Assembly (NCBI GenBank): GCA_916613615.1
Contig: OU744725.1
Span: forward strand, 54,211,575 to 54,275,574
From: Steromphala cineraria
Lineage: Eukaryota > Mollusca > Gastropoda > Trochida > Trochidae
DNA: 64,000 nucleotides
Reading direction: 5' to 3'
Part shown: positions 1-8,712 of the stretch, one piece after another
Position numbering within the stretch: position 1 is the first letter of the stretch
Layout: each line of letters starts with the position of its first letter
Notes under the pieces: model-generated
The model's database searches: none
What the model was told of the DNA's origin: nothing
The model's input: only the letters and a program-made list of their open reading frames with translations
Made by a program: the position numbers and the translations under genes

Positions 1-33
1 GAGACCGGCGCTCTTGCCGATTGAGCTATCCCG
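1..33 (-). repeat. tRNA-like fragment at window edge (SINE head or tRNA gene)
   Basis: Read on the minus strand, this begins like the 5' half of a tRNA: an acceptor-like start followed by TAGCTCAATCGGCAAGAG, which fits a pol III A box and D-arm. The rest, including the B box, would lie beyond base 1, so a true tRNA cannot be told from a tRNA-derived SINE. A B-box-like GGGTTCGCACCCC also occurs on the plus strand at about 88-101, which favours a SINE neighbourhood. Confidence 0.4.
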
Positions 34-1112
34 TAAAAATGTCACGATTGCATGTAAAAGATTATCATTGTTGAATCGGGGGATACGAGGGTTCGCACCC
101 CTCCCCATGGAGTTCCAAATATAATAGATTTTAGGAGTTTCCTATACTATATAAATTGATATAAAAACAGTGTTAGACGGGGGACTTTAATTCTGCAAAC
201 AGCCTAGTTTTCCTGTGGACACATATTCTTTGATCAAAAGTCATCATTACTTTTCGTATTCGTATTTGTAAAACCGATATATCGCACCGTTTGCTCCCAA
301 ATATGGAAATCCTGTACCCGCCCCTGGTTTGATTTCACTTCCACAACCTATATCAACCTATTTCTGATAAAGTATACAGTTGTGAAGGGTCCTGTATAAG
401 AAACTCAGATAAAGATAAGGCGCCAAGTCGTTGGCGAGAAAGAAAACTGTTTGTGATGCAAACAATATGCCTATAACATGTAAACGTTGTGTATTTAAAT
501 GTCAACACAATCAGGACAATCATACATTTTAAGTATTTCTTAATCATTCTATTTCGTTTATTGATATGGTGACGGATAAAAAGTTGAACAAAACTGACAT
601 CAGATCGAGGTGTATACAATGCGTCTCTAGATTGATATTGAAATGAATCTATTTCTTAAGTGTTACGAATGCATCTCAGATACATTCATTATCTATGCAG
701 ATCGTAAACGACGACATTTTTATTACTCGAGTTAATGACTTTGCATTAAGCAAGCGAAAGCGAGTTTGATACCAAATTATTCATGAGTTGCAGAAAAATA
801 GTTTTATATGGTAAGAAGATTAGTATTCTTTATAGCATTTACCCTCAAAATAAAAATCAACCAAAATTACCGACAGCTTGCTGAAACAAAAATTGCCGCG
901 ACTCGGCAGCCATTGTGACAGCGCGCTTACACTGTGGCGTTACAACCACTCACTTTTGTTACGTCATACTTGCATTGTGATACTACACTACTTTCATATT
1001 ATAGAGATTATAACCCGATGAAGTATATGACTTTTATTACCTTCGAGGGCAGTTATATTGAGGTTCGTATTTTTCATATGTTGCCCGAGGGCAATTTATC
1101 ACTTTTTCATTG

Positions 1113-1165
1113 TTACGTCACGTTGTAAACAATGCTTTGACGTCACGGTTTAACCTATGACGTCA
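1113..1165. promoter_or_regulatory. Cluster of CRE-like TGACGTCA motifs
   Basis: Two perfect TGACGTCA palindromes (1139-1146 and 1158-1165) and one near-match (TTACGTCA, 1113-1120) lie within 53 bases. TGACGTCA is the CREB/ATF recognition site. No exon is visible next to the cluster. The preceding CCGAGGGCA phrases look repetitive, so this may be part of a dispersed repeat rather than a promoter. Confidence 0.35.
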
Positions 1166-1275
1166 CAATCTATACGGGTCGGCGGCGACTAGTCCGCCTT
1201 TGCTGAGAAGTAGGTTTTGAGTATTAAATTTTGCGACTACGGTAATCAACAGAATATCATATTGGTGTAAATACT

Positions 1276-1361
1276 AAAATTTAGCCACTCGTTTCGTAAA
1301 CATAGTATGTCATGAACACTCATATAATATCCTCTATTTACGAAACGAGTGTGAATTTTTG
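1276..1361. repeat. Imperfect hairpin with 15-bp perfect arms
   Basis: CACTCGTTTCGTAAA at 1286-1300 is the exact reverse complement of 1337-1351. Pairing continues imperfectly outward to about 1276 and 1361. The arm core (CTCGTTTC.TAAA) resembles the arms of the larger foldback at 59609-59760, so this may be a degenerate relative. Confidence 0.6.
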
Positions 1362-1880
1362 TATTAGGGTTTACCCGAGCGAGAGCGAGGGTTATACATA
1401 CACTTGCACGAGCTTCGTAAAAGTCATATGACACATTTCAGAGGGTCATCATTTCTTTATTACCGCTTCAAACTAATATTTCATTCTCAATTTTCATTCA
1501 TTTTTAAGAAATATCACGTCACAGGTCAATTGTGCTCATAATGATGTGAAAATATGTCACTACTTGTTTTCAGCCAGGTATATGGGTAATAATACCGTAT
1601 AAATATTACACTGCGGTATCTTACACGGGCGAATAATAAATCACTTTATCATCAACAAGCGATATCTCATGTATGCGCAATACAGTTTGGGATATATATG
1701 CTCTTTCACGTAGAGACATTTTTTATACTTTATCGCTAAGATATTTGATTATTCTCCGAAAACGATGGATTGTAGTATGGACACGTTGAACGATATGTCG
1801 TCAGTTTTATTTCGAACGTAGAAAAGTACAGGATTATGGCGTTTGGATAATGGTTGAAGATGGAGAATAGACATTGTGTC

Positions 1881-1943
1881 GTGGATTCGTGAAATGAATC
1901 AACTCGCCACCCCGGGACTCGATAATTATTTTCACGAATCCAC
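1881..1943. repeat. Short inverted repeat (14-bp arms)
   Basis: GTGGATTCGTGAAA (1881-1894) is exactly repeated in inverse orientation at 1930-1943, with a 35-base loop holding CCCCGGG. No transposon hallmarks or coding role are visible. Confidence 0.55.
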
Positions 1944-2296
1944 TCCCTATCATGCATTTTCTATTACTTCAAAGCCGTATGGTGAACGATTTTGTCATCC
2001 CAAAGTTCTTTTAAATATATTTAGATCGACAGTAACGTTCCGTATTTGTTATATTCAGATTGATTCAGTGTTTTTATTCATAATTATCACGTGATTTTGT
2101 ATACTTATAGTTTTGCCCTGCGAAGCTTCATGTAAACTTTATGTAAATTTTCATTAACTAATGTGAGTGTATTTACTCGTGTGCGCATATAATAAATTTT
2201 GTCGTCAAATGGTACAGTCTTAATCTTAAATAATTGATAATTTCAGAAGCACATGTAATGTGTGAACTGAAATTGGAATTTCATTAATAAAACGAA

Positions 2297-2407
2297 GTAG
2301 ATGTGATAGCGGTGTCTTCATCATATGTTACTAAAAATAGGCCAAGTTCAAAGATCGAGATCTCGTTAACGAGAGCGAGACTAAATTACCCATAAGCCCT
2401 TCTTCAT
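2297..2407. repeat. DIRS inverted terminal repeat, 3' copy
   Basis: This 111-bp segment pairs with 7244-7354 in inverse orientation, without mismatch by eye. It contains the palindromic phrase GAGATCTCGTTAACGAGAGCGAGA. The base string GTAGATGTGATAGCGGTG at its outer edge is reused in the internal complementary region. Confidence 0.92.
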
Positions 2408-2726
2408 TATGCCGAAGAGCTAGAAAAAACAAGAAGAGTAGTTCTCACTTGAAGTTTAATCATGATTAAACTCAAACCTGCATCATATGCAGTGGTTAGT
2501 GGTTACAAATAAATGCGAACGCGTTTAAATGAGTATTGAGTCATCTCAAGGAAAGAGATACAGGACTAGAAAGTATCCGGGACTTGTACTCCGGGTCAAA
2601 TTAACAGTCAATATATTCCCCTGGTCCTGGGAAAGTCAAACATAAACTGATAAATCCTGGATCATCTCTTAAAGCAAACACAAAACAGGCCGTCCTTCCT
2701 GTCAGCCTAACTTAACATGTAAAACC

Positions 2727-2805
2727 AGGTCATCCCTTCTGGTCAGGTCACAGCGTCCTAGGTCACAACGACCCAGGTCATCTTGTCTAAGGTCGCCTTA
2801 GGTCA
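2727..2805. repeat. Six AGGTCA-type half-sites on a 15-bp pitch
   Basis: AGGTCA occurs at 2727, 2745, 2760, 2775 and 2800, with AGGTCG at 2790. Most starts are 15 bases apart. AGGTCA is the nuclear-receptor half-site. The array sits in the DIRS 3' non-coding region, between the internal complementary region and the 3' terminal repeat. Seen directly: the periodic motif. Inferred only: receptor binding. Confidence 0.7.
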
Positions 2806-2928
2806 TCCTGCTGATCATGCAGATCTCTTAGTTAGGATCCCCCCATGAGACTTTGGGTTACCTCTGCAAAATAAAGAGCAGATCAGTCAAACAATTACTG
2901 CAATCGGGTGGGTCAAGAAATGGGTGGG

Positions 2929-3042
2929 GCTATCACATCTACTTCGTTTTATTAATGAAATTCCAATTTCAGTTCACACATTACATGTGCTTCTGAAATT
3001 ATCAATTTCACTGCATAAAACTCCGTAGATGTGATAGCGGTG
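2929..3042. repeat. DIRS internal complementary region (joined ends)
   Basis: The first part (2929 to about 3008) is the inverse complement of the left outer end (about 2233-2310). The second part (about 3005-3042) is the inverse complement of the right outer end (about 7339-7374). The two parts meet at AATT, which is also the terminal string of both ends. In the DIRS replication model this region templates the joining of linear ends into a circle. It lies only about 15 bases past the recombinase stop codon. Confidence 0.9.
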
Positions 3043-3056
3043 ACTTTAAAGCCTTG

Positions 3057-6000
3057 CTAATGCAAGATTTTTGACTGGACACCCAAAGTTTGAGTTTCTC
3101 TAAGATAGAAGTGTTTGAAAGTAGAGGCTCTAGACCAATTACCAAGTTCCAAAATTTCAGTCAAGGATGCCCCTTTAGTGAAAGCTTTTGAAGTAGAAGC
3201 CCCTCTTACTGAATGTGCTTTATACACTGTCACATTGATCCCTGCATCTTTCATGACATTGGTTACCCACCTTGCTACAGTAGCTCTGGTCACTGGTTTG
3301 TGGGGCTTTACATAACTGAGTAGGAGACTATCTCTGCCCCCCTCTTTCCTCCATACTGATGTACGGTCAAGATAAACCCTCAAACATTTAACTACACAAA
3401 GATTAGATTTCTCTGAGAAAGCATGAACAACAATTTTGCGAGGTTCAGAACCTGGTTTAGATACCTTTGTTGGTTTAGTCAAAAGGAATTCAAACCTGTC
3501 TCCCTTGTCAGCCAAATGGTTCACATTGAGGGATGTCATTTCGGCAGAACGACTAGCTGAAGTCAACATTAACAACATAGCGAGCTTTTCAGTCAAGTGT
3601 TTATCAGATAATTTGCTACTCTCTGCCATGTTACCAAAATGGTCAAGGACGACATTCACGTCCCATGTCTGACTATATCGTGGTTGAGGCGGTTTCTGGT
3701 TAAATATGGCACTCATTAGCCTCTTGACCATTGGATGTTGACCTACCGGGTACCCACTTAGAGGAGGATGAAAAGCTGATAGGGCTGATCTGGTGGTGTT
3801 TACTGTCCTATACTCAGAGCCATTTTCATACATGTGAGTGAGGTAATCTAAGATAGTTTCCAGAGAGGCTGAAAAGGGATCTCTCTGTTGTTCCATACAC
3901 CAGCTAGACCACCTTTTCCAGGAGGAGTTGTAAGCCCCCTGGGTGCCTGGTCTCCACTGATGTGACAATAGCTCTGCTGTTTTTGCTGAAAAGCCTCCTG
4001 AAGTGATCGAATGCCTGAAACCCTCCAGGCCGCTAATTGAAGGGTCCTGTTCATTACTAAGGGATGTGTTTGACCTTGTGGACATTGTAACAGATTGTCT
4101 GATGTTGGAAACAGAATTGGTCTTGCTACAGACATCTCCAACAGGATTGGATACCAGACCTGACTCTGCCAAACAGGAGCCACTAGGGTTATTTCCGCCC
4201 CCTCCCTCCTTACTTTCCAAAGACATCTCCCTATCATTGAAAAGGGGGGAAAAGCATAGCCATTCAGACCCTTCCAGTTCATTTGAAATGCATCTACGTA
4301 TGTTGCCAGTGGGTCTGGTTTCCAACTCGCATACTGGTCCAGTTGGAAACTTAGACGAGAAGCAAACAGATCTATCTTGTGAGGCCCAAGCATGAGATTG
4401 CATTGTTTGAAAATTTTGCGGTTCAGTATCCACTCGCTCGAGTCCACAAAGTTGCGAGACTCCCAATCTGCCACTATGTTCTCCTTCCCAGGGAGGTACT
4501 GAGCTTCTAGAGCTATCCCTCTGCTTAGGCAGAAGTCCCAGATCTCCTTCGCCAGCGACACTAGGATACAAGACCGTGTCCCCCCCTGACGATTGATATA
4601 GGAGACTGTTGTTTTGTTGTCGACTTGGACCATGACAGTAATATTGTTCTTTGTTCTGCAGAACGACTGAAGAGCTAACAAAACAGCCTTCATCTCCAGT
4701 GCATTGATGTGCATGTTTTTCTCTGTCTGACCCCATTGACCCCCAGTGCGGAGAGTATTGCACACTGCTCCCCACCCCAGATTCGATGCATCTGTCTGCA
4801 TTATCAAGTCTGGATGAGTTGCTGAGATGGGTTTGCCATTGAACAGAGACAGATTCGCTACCCACCATTGAATCTCCTGAATACATTTGTCTGAGAGATT
4901 GATCTTTTGTTCGTAACTCTGGTGAGTCAAGAGTTCCCGAGACATTTGCATTTGAAGGTATCTGCAGTGTAGCTGTGTTGGGATAATCGCCCTCATTGAG
5001 GCAGAAAGCTTCCCTAACAAAGTAGCCAGTGTTCGAATTCTGACCGAAGTACAACTCAGTACCTTTCGACATCTCTTGATGATGTCTGTCACTTTGTTTT
5101 GAGGCAGAGTCACAGTGAGAATCACTGAATTGATCTCGAAGCCCAGGAAGCAGAGGGTCTGACTGGGAAACAATACAGACTTCTCCAAGTTTATGACAAA
5201 CCCCAGATGGCTCAGAAGGAAGAGAAGACTCTCCCGACAACGGATCAGGGACTCTCGAGTCTGAGCAAAAAGGATCATGTCGTCCAGGTAAATTATCATT
5301 CGTATACCTGCTCTTCGAACAAGACTGATAACAGGTTTCATTAGCTTCGTGAAAGCACGTGGGGCTGGAGCTAGGCCAAATGGAAGACACAGAAACTGAA
5401 ACAAGTTCTCCTTCCATTGAAACCTTAGAAACCGTCTCTGATGCTCTGCTATCGGGACACTGAAGTATGCATCCTTCAGGTCTAGCTTGCACATGTAATC
5501 GTTCGTTTGAATCACATCTCTCAGGAGATGCAGTCCTTCCATCTTGAAGTGTTCGTAAGGGATATACCTGTTCAACGTTTTTAAGTTGATGATTGGTCTC
5601 TGACCCCCGTCTTTTTTCGGGACTACAAACATTGGACTCAAGAATTGATTTGACAAGGATTTCTGAACTTTCTCTATGGCACCCTTTGCTAACATGCCCT
5701 GAATCTCCTTGTCTAACACAGTCAGACTCTCTGCCGGTAGTTTTATCTGAGGGGGAGGTTTCACCTGGACAGGTTCTTCTAAGAAATCTATGTGAAACCC
5801 TTGCACTGTTTGAAGAATCCAAGGATCTTGTGTTACTTTCTTCCAATTTGCTAGGAAAAAGGCTATCCTTCCCCCGAGTAGAGAATTTGGAAGGCTTATG
5901 CTTTCTAGATCTAGACTTGCTATTTCTGGCAAGATGGAGTCTGACTGTTGTGCGACCAGAGGATTCAGAACTTTCCTTTCCAAAACTGACTGATACGAAC

Positions 6001-7157
6001 CTTGATGGTCTCTGATGCCCTCCTCTTCCTCTGTGGTCTCTACGTCTGAAGGAAGCACGGACGGGAAATCCACCCCCAGGGCGTCCTGATCTACCTGAGG
6101 GTTTCCCTCGAAAGGGCTGTTGCGAGGACTGCGAACCATCAAAGACATTGAATTTCTTTGTGGAAGATTTCGACCCCTCGCTCATAATCTCTTTTGCTTT
6201 CTTTTTACGTTTCATTTCAGAGAGGAGAGTGTTATAAAAGGAATCCCCAAAAAGCTTTCCCTTAGTCTGAAGGAAGCTTTCTTCATGTTTGTACAAAAGA
6301 CGTTTTGCTTTCTTGTTGTCTTTCATCAGTTTAGACAGCACAGAAAGGCGTCTATGAAAATTCATTGACATATTAGCCTGACCTACAAGACAAACAGATT
6401 TTTCGATTGTGTCTAAAAGATCATAGATGTCCAAATCAGGGGAGATAACCCCGCGTCTAATTTTGTCCAGGTTCTGCCATAACTTTGACAGTGGTCCCAT
6501 GACATTCAAAAGACGTCTTTGAATGAATTGAAGCGAGAAGTCTGGTTTCTTTTCAAAAGAGCGTTCTTTAGCTTCAAACAAATCGTCAAGAAAACTATCA
6601 AGTTTTGGTGTGTCAAGGCATTCTTCGCCTGGTAATGGATTATCATCCAGAATGTTTTCAGTCAGAACATTATCTTTTATAAAGGTAGAAAACTGTGTCT
6701 TTAAATGACTAGATAGGTTTTGAGACAGTGACCAAGAAGCGGATGTGTTTTGTGTGATCGAGAATGGAACATAACCATCATCCTCAACATCAACATCGTC
6801 TTTGAAAGTAACACGACGTGACTTACCTTTTTCACACGTGGTTGACAGCCGTGACCTCTTTTGGGACGGTTCTATGTCTGATTCAGAGTCAGAACTCACT
6901 GAACTTCTACTGTCATTTGAGTCTGAACTATCGCTCTTTTCAGAGCTACTACTAGAGCTTACTCTTTCTATCCGAGCATTTACTCTACGTTTCTTACCCG
7001 TAGTGGCATGCTTACCTTTCTTGTCAAGCACATGGTCGCCATCGTGGCTCGTACTGGCCAGATTTTGCGACTGATTTGCGGCTTCTCCACTCTTGGGAGA
7101 ATTGTCGCCGACCCCTGAGCCTTTACTAGGCTGTTTGGGGAATGAATCGTCATTCAT
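3057..7157 (-). CDS. DIRS ORF1: Gag-like N-terminus and C-terminal tyrosine recombinase (1366 aa)
   Basis: One uninterrupted frame. The first ~340 residues are Ser/acidic-rich, then Arg/Gly-rich (RGRGG-type), fitting a nucleic-acid-binding Gag. Residues from ~1100 form a tyrosine recombinase: an N-terminal SAM-like region (LLSHQWRPGTQGAYNSSWKRW), then TSASRSAEM with the first catalytic Arg, AHSVRGAS with the HxxR box, and a last motif (GNWSRASTFKHFY) with the Tyr nucleophile. The enzyme would integrate the circular cDNA. The middle (~337-1103), overlapped by the RT frame, is Ser-rich with no domain I know. The start at 7157 is the first ATG of the open frame, ~87 bases inside the 5' terminal repeat. 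Whether Gag and recombinase are made as one chain, or the recombinase is expressed separately, cannot be told from sequence. Confidence 0.88.
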   Translation of the reverse strand: MNDDSFPKQPSKGSGVGDNSPKSGEAANQSQNLASTSHDGDHVLDKKGKHATTGKKRRVNARIERVSSSSSSEKSDSSDSNDSRSSVSSDSESDIEPSQKRSRLSTTCEKGKSRRVTFKDDVDVEDDGYVPFSITQNTSASWSLSQNLSSHLKTQFSTFIKDNVLTENILDDNPLPGEECLDTPKLDSFLDDLFEAKERSFEKKPDFSLQFIQRRLLNVMGPLSKLWQNLDKIRRGVISPDLDIYDLLDTIEKSVCLVGQANMSMNFHRRLSVLSKLMKDNKKAKRLLYKHEESFLQTKGKLFGDSFYNTLLSEMKRKKKAKEIMSEGSKSSTKKFNVFDGSQSSQQPFRGKPSGRSGRPGGGFPVRASFRRRDHRGRGGHQRPSRFVSVSFGKESSESSGRTTVRLHLARNSKSRSRKHKPSKFSTRGKDSLFPSKLEESNTRSLDSSNSARVSHRFLRRTCPGETSPSDKTTGRESDCVRQGDSGHVSKGCHRESSEILVKSILESNVCSPEKRRGSETNHQLKNVEQVYPLRTLQDGRTASPERCDSNERLHVQARPEGCILQCPDSRASETVSKVSMEGELVSVSVSSIWPSSSPTCFHEANETCYQSCSKSRYTNDNLPGRHDPFCSDSRVPDPLSGESSLPSEPSGVCHKLGEVCIVSQSDPLLPGLRDQFSDSHCDSASKQSDRHHQEMSKGTELYFGQNSNTGYFVREAFCLNEGDYPNTATLQIPSNANVSGTLDSPELRTKDQSLRQMYSGDSMVGSESVSVQWQTHLSNSSRLDNADRCIESGVGSSVQYSPHWGSMGSDREKHAHQCTGDEGCFVSSSVVLQNKEQYYCHGPSRQQNNSLLYQSSGGDTVLYPSVAGEGDLGLLPKQRDSSRSSVPPWEGEHSGRLGVSQLCGLERVDTEPQNFQTMQSHAWASQDRSVCFSSKFPTGPVCELETRPTGNIRRCISNELEGSEWLCFSPLFNDREMSLESKEGGGGNNPSGSCLAESGLVSNPVGDVCSKTNSVSNIRQSVTMSTRSNTSLSNEQDPSISGLEGFRHSITSGGFSAKTAELLSHQWRPGTQGAYNSSWKRWSSWCMEQQRDPFSASLETILDYLTHMYENGSEYRTVNTTRSALSAFHPPLSGYPVGQHPMVKRLMSAIFNQKPPQPRYSQTWDVNVVLDHFGNMAESSKLSDKHLTEKLAMLLMLTSASRSAEMTSLNVNHLADKGDRFEFLLTKPTKVSKPGSEPRKIVVHAFSEKSNLCVVKCLRVYLDRTSVWRKEGGRDSLLLSYVKPHKPVTRATVARWVTNVMKDAGINVTVYKAHSVRGASTSKAFTKGASLTEILELGNWSRASTFKHFYLRETQTLGVQSKILH
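3848..6148 (-). CDS. DIRS ORF2: reverse transcriptase-RNase H (766 aa), nested in ORF1
   Basis: The frame is +1 relative to ORF1 and lies wholly inside it. Residues ~90-125 carry the GGRIAFFLANWKKV...GFHI leader typical of DIRS polymerases. The RT spans ~165-345: FVVPKKDGGQRPIINLK, LDLKDAYFSVPI, LPFGLAPAPRAFTK, and the catalytic YLDD at 287-290. RNase H follows at ~448-565 with the expected acidic residues visible: D453 (QTDASNLGWG), E485 (NALEMKAVL), D510 (QVDNKTTVSYINRQGG) and D561 (ENIVADWES). The tail holds a DPLATYVDAF...GYAFPPF-type segment usual between RNase H and recombinase in this group. The first ATG (6148) may not be the real start; entry could be by +1 frameshifting from ORF1, re-initiation, or a separate mRNA. 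All catalytic residues are present. Confidence 0.92.
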   Translation of the reverse strand: MSLMVRSPRNSPFEGNPQVDQDALGVDFPSVLPSDVETTEEEEGIRDHQGSYQSVLERKVLNPLVAQQSDSILPEIASLDLESISLPNSLLGGRIAFFLANWKKVTQDPWILQTVQGFHIDFLEEPVQVKPPPQIKLPAESLTVLDKEIQGMLAKGAIEKVQKSLSNQFLSPMFVVPKKDGGQRPIINLKTLNRYIPYEHFKMEGLHLLRDVIQTNDYMCKLDLKDAYFSVPIAEHQRRFLRFQWKENLFQFLCLPFGLAPAPRAFTKLMKPVISLVRRAGIRMIIYLDDMILFAQTRESLIRCRESLLFLLSHLGFVINLEKSVLFPSQTLCFLGFEINSVILTVTLPQNKVTDIIKRCRKVLSCTSVRIRTLATLLGKLSASMRAIIPTQLHCRYLQMQMSRELLTHQSYEQKINLSDKCIQEIQWWVANLSLFNGKPISATHPDLIMQTDASNLGWGAVCNTLRTGGQWGQTEKNMHINALEMKAVLLALQSFCRTKNNITVMVQVDNKTTVSYINRQGGTRSCILVSLAKEIWDFCLSRGIALEAQYLPGKENIVADWESRNFVDSSEWILNRKIFKQCNLMLGPHKIDLFASRLSFQLDQYASWKPDPLATYVDAFQMNWKGLNGYAFPPFSMIGRCLWKVRREGAEITLVAPVWQSQVWYPILLEMSVARPILFPTSDNLLQCPQGQTHPLVMNRTLQLAAWRVSGIRSLQEAFQQKQQSYCHISGDQAPRGLTTPPGKGGLAGVWNNREIPFQPLWKLS

Positions 7158-7243
7158 GATATGAAAAAAGAGCCACTACAATATAAAATCAAGAAAAGTT
7201 TACGAGAGCGTAAACCGAAGCTTGTTACCTGCGCGAGGCCATG

Positions 7244-7354
7244 ATGAAGAAGGGCTTATGGGTAATTTAGTCTCGCTCTCGTTAACGAGATCTCGATCTT
7301 TGAACTTGGCCTATTTTTAGTAACATATGATGAAGACACCGCTATCACATCTAC
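7244..7354. repeat. DIRS inverted terminal repeat, 5' copy
   Basis: This is the mate of 2297-2407. It lies just upstream of the Gag/recombinase start codon (7157, minus strand) and would carry the element's promoter. The intervening leader holds a small hairpin, TTTACGAGAGCGTAAA, at 7199-7214. Confidence 0.92.
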
Positions 7355-7374
7355 GGAGTTTTATGCAGTGAAAT

Positions 7375-8450
7375 TGCAAAACATTAATAACTAAATCTAA
7401 GAACAAAAGAAAAGTATCAACTTAAAATGAATGAATTTAAACCAAATGCAATCTGGCGATAATCTGATAATTTTTCAACATTCAGAATCATTCATCTAGA
7501 TCTATGACAAAGCTGGTATCATCTTAAAAACTAGCGAGGGTTACGATAGATACCAGCTAGCAAATAAGTACAACTTTGTTGCAACGCCATATTGAAGATA
7601 AGGGCAATGTGGTGAAATAAGAAAAAGCAACAATGTTTTAAAATAAGGATGTAAATGCACCATATTTGAGCTAACTAGGTCACTATTGATGCTTCAGAAT
7701 GAGTTTGATATTTGAGATGAATCACATTTATATCAAGAGATGAAAAAAACAATCAGTTTATATATATATTTTAGACATGCAGTTGGTGATTCTAGTTATT
7801 GATTTAAACCACGTTACAAATTCAAAAATGGTTAGCATCTGTAAATTTCGACAGTTACATCTGAATATATTCTTATAAAAACATATTTTAACCGAACTTG
7901 ACAAAAAAAAAACTATCATTTGTATCATAAATAAAGAATCTAACAATGTACAAATTTAGATCTTTTATATTTTCATATGGTAACAGCTAGGTTGCCAAGT
8001 TACTGTATGTGTTAAATTATTGTTTTCATATTCCAAGAAGTTTTCTGTTCTTTTCGACTCTTGTCATGACAACATAAACTGGCAAAATCCTCCGGAAATG
8101 TGTGAGATATATTACCATACAACTATAACCCTGTCTTTTATTTAGGAAAAACTCAACATCAAAGACGTATCTCAAGAAATATAGTTCGCGATATAGAGTA
8201 TCCTCCCTAGCAACTTAACGGCCTCGAAACCCAGAAACCTGAGTTTCGGGGCTCCCTAGACTTACATGAAGTATTGAAAAATATTAATCCTCATAGGAGT
8301 CTCAGGGCTACAGGTCTAGACTTGCTCATCAAGAGGTTTCGTAGTGTCAAAACGTTCTTAACTACAGTCTAGGTGTAAGACTATATGATGTTCATAAATC
8401 TACTTGGATCGTAGAGTAGGACTCGGTGGGAATGCGCACTTGAAAGTAAT
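7375..8450. other. Gene-free stretch after the DIRS element
   Basis: AT-rich sequence with no domain-bearing ORF and no clear repeat structure. I could not identify anything in it. Confidence 0.5.
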
Positions 8451-8480
8451 TTCATGACGTTCTGCAAGTCTAAGGGGAAG

Positions 8481-8562
8481 TGACGTCAGCCGCATCTAAC
8501 GCCATGTGGTATGACGTGTTCCCGCGGCGTTATCGAGTTACAAGACGTAAATTCATATAAGG
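8481..8562 (+). promoter_or_regulatory. Candidate promoter: CRE plus TATA-like box
   Basis: A perfect TGACGTCA lies at 8481-8488 and a TATA-like CATATAAGG at 8554-8562. They lie about 120 and 45 bases before the ATG of the candidate exon at 8607. The surroundings are richer in CpG than the neighbourhood (CCCGCGGCG). Spacing suits a start site near 8585-8595. This is inference from motifs only. Confidence 0.4.
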
Positions 8563-8606
8563 CCTACATTAGTTTGGCTGGTGCAAATTTCGAATATAGT
8601 TAAGCT

Positions 8607-8712
8607 ATGCATTGTTTGGAGAGCAGAAAGACGACTATTGAAACATCACGACCAAATTTGACCGTTGTGTTTGAAAACTGGGATCGAAAGACTGGACCAC
8701 GTGTTTGTTCAG
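8607..8712 (+). CDS. Candidate first coding exon, gene unknown
   Basis: ATG at 8607 opens 35 codons plus one base, ending at a TTCAG|GTATTTG donor (phase 1). The peptide ends NLTVVFENWDRKTGPRVCS, which reads like real protein, but I recognise no family. It follows a CRE/TATA-like promoter on the same strand. No downstream exon can be joined with confidence: the exon-like block at 13376-13462 is phase-compatible but meets a TGA before its donor, and the first visible exon of the 40.7-kb gene starts in phase 0. It may be exon 1 of a long gene whose second exon I missed. Confidence 0.35.

Larger units (their letters stand above)
34..2232. other. Gene-free AT-rich stretch
   Basis: I see no convincing coding region or exon pair. 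The short ORFs lack family resemblance and splice context. The stretch holds a CRE-like cluster (1113-1165) and two hairpins (1276-1361 and 1881-1943), listed separately. It ends at the left terminus of the DIRS element. Confidence 0.6.
2233..7374 (-). mobile_element. Complete-looking DIRS-type (tyrosine recombinase) retrotransposon
   Basis: The element is read on the minus strand and is about 5.1 kb long. It has all DIRS hallmarks. There are 111-bp inverted terminal repeats (2297-2407 and 7244-7354). A Gag-like/tyrosine-recombinase frame (3057-7157) overlaps an RT-RNase H frame (3848-6148). An internal complementary region (2929-3042) is a joined copy, in inverse orientation, of the two outer ends. 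The left outer end (2233-2310) and right outer end (about 7339-7374) both appear in that region and meet at a shared AATT, which sets the boundaries. DIRS elements are thought to integrate via a circular intermediate and the recombinase, and they make no target-site duplication; I see none. No methyltransferase domain is evident. Frames are uninterrupted and the ITRs look perfect by eye, which suggests a young, possibly active copy. Confidence 0.93.

Noticed and set aside
5593..6015. A 140-codon plus-strand ORF inside the DIRS element, plus several others there
   Set aside because: Antisense to the overlapping RT and Gag frames, with no domain; a shadow of the real genes.
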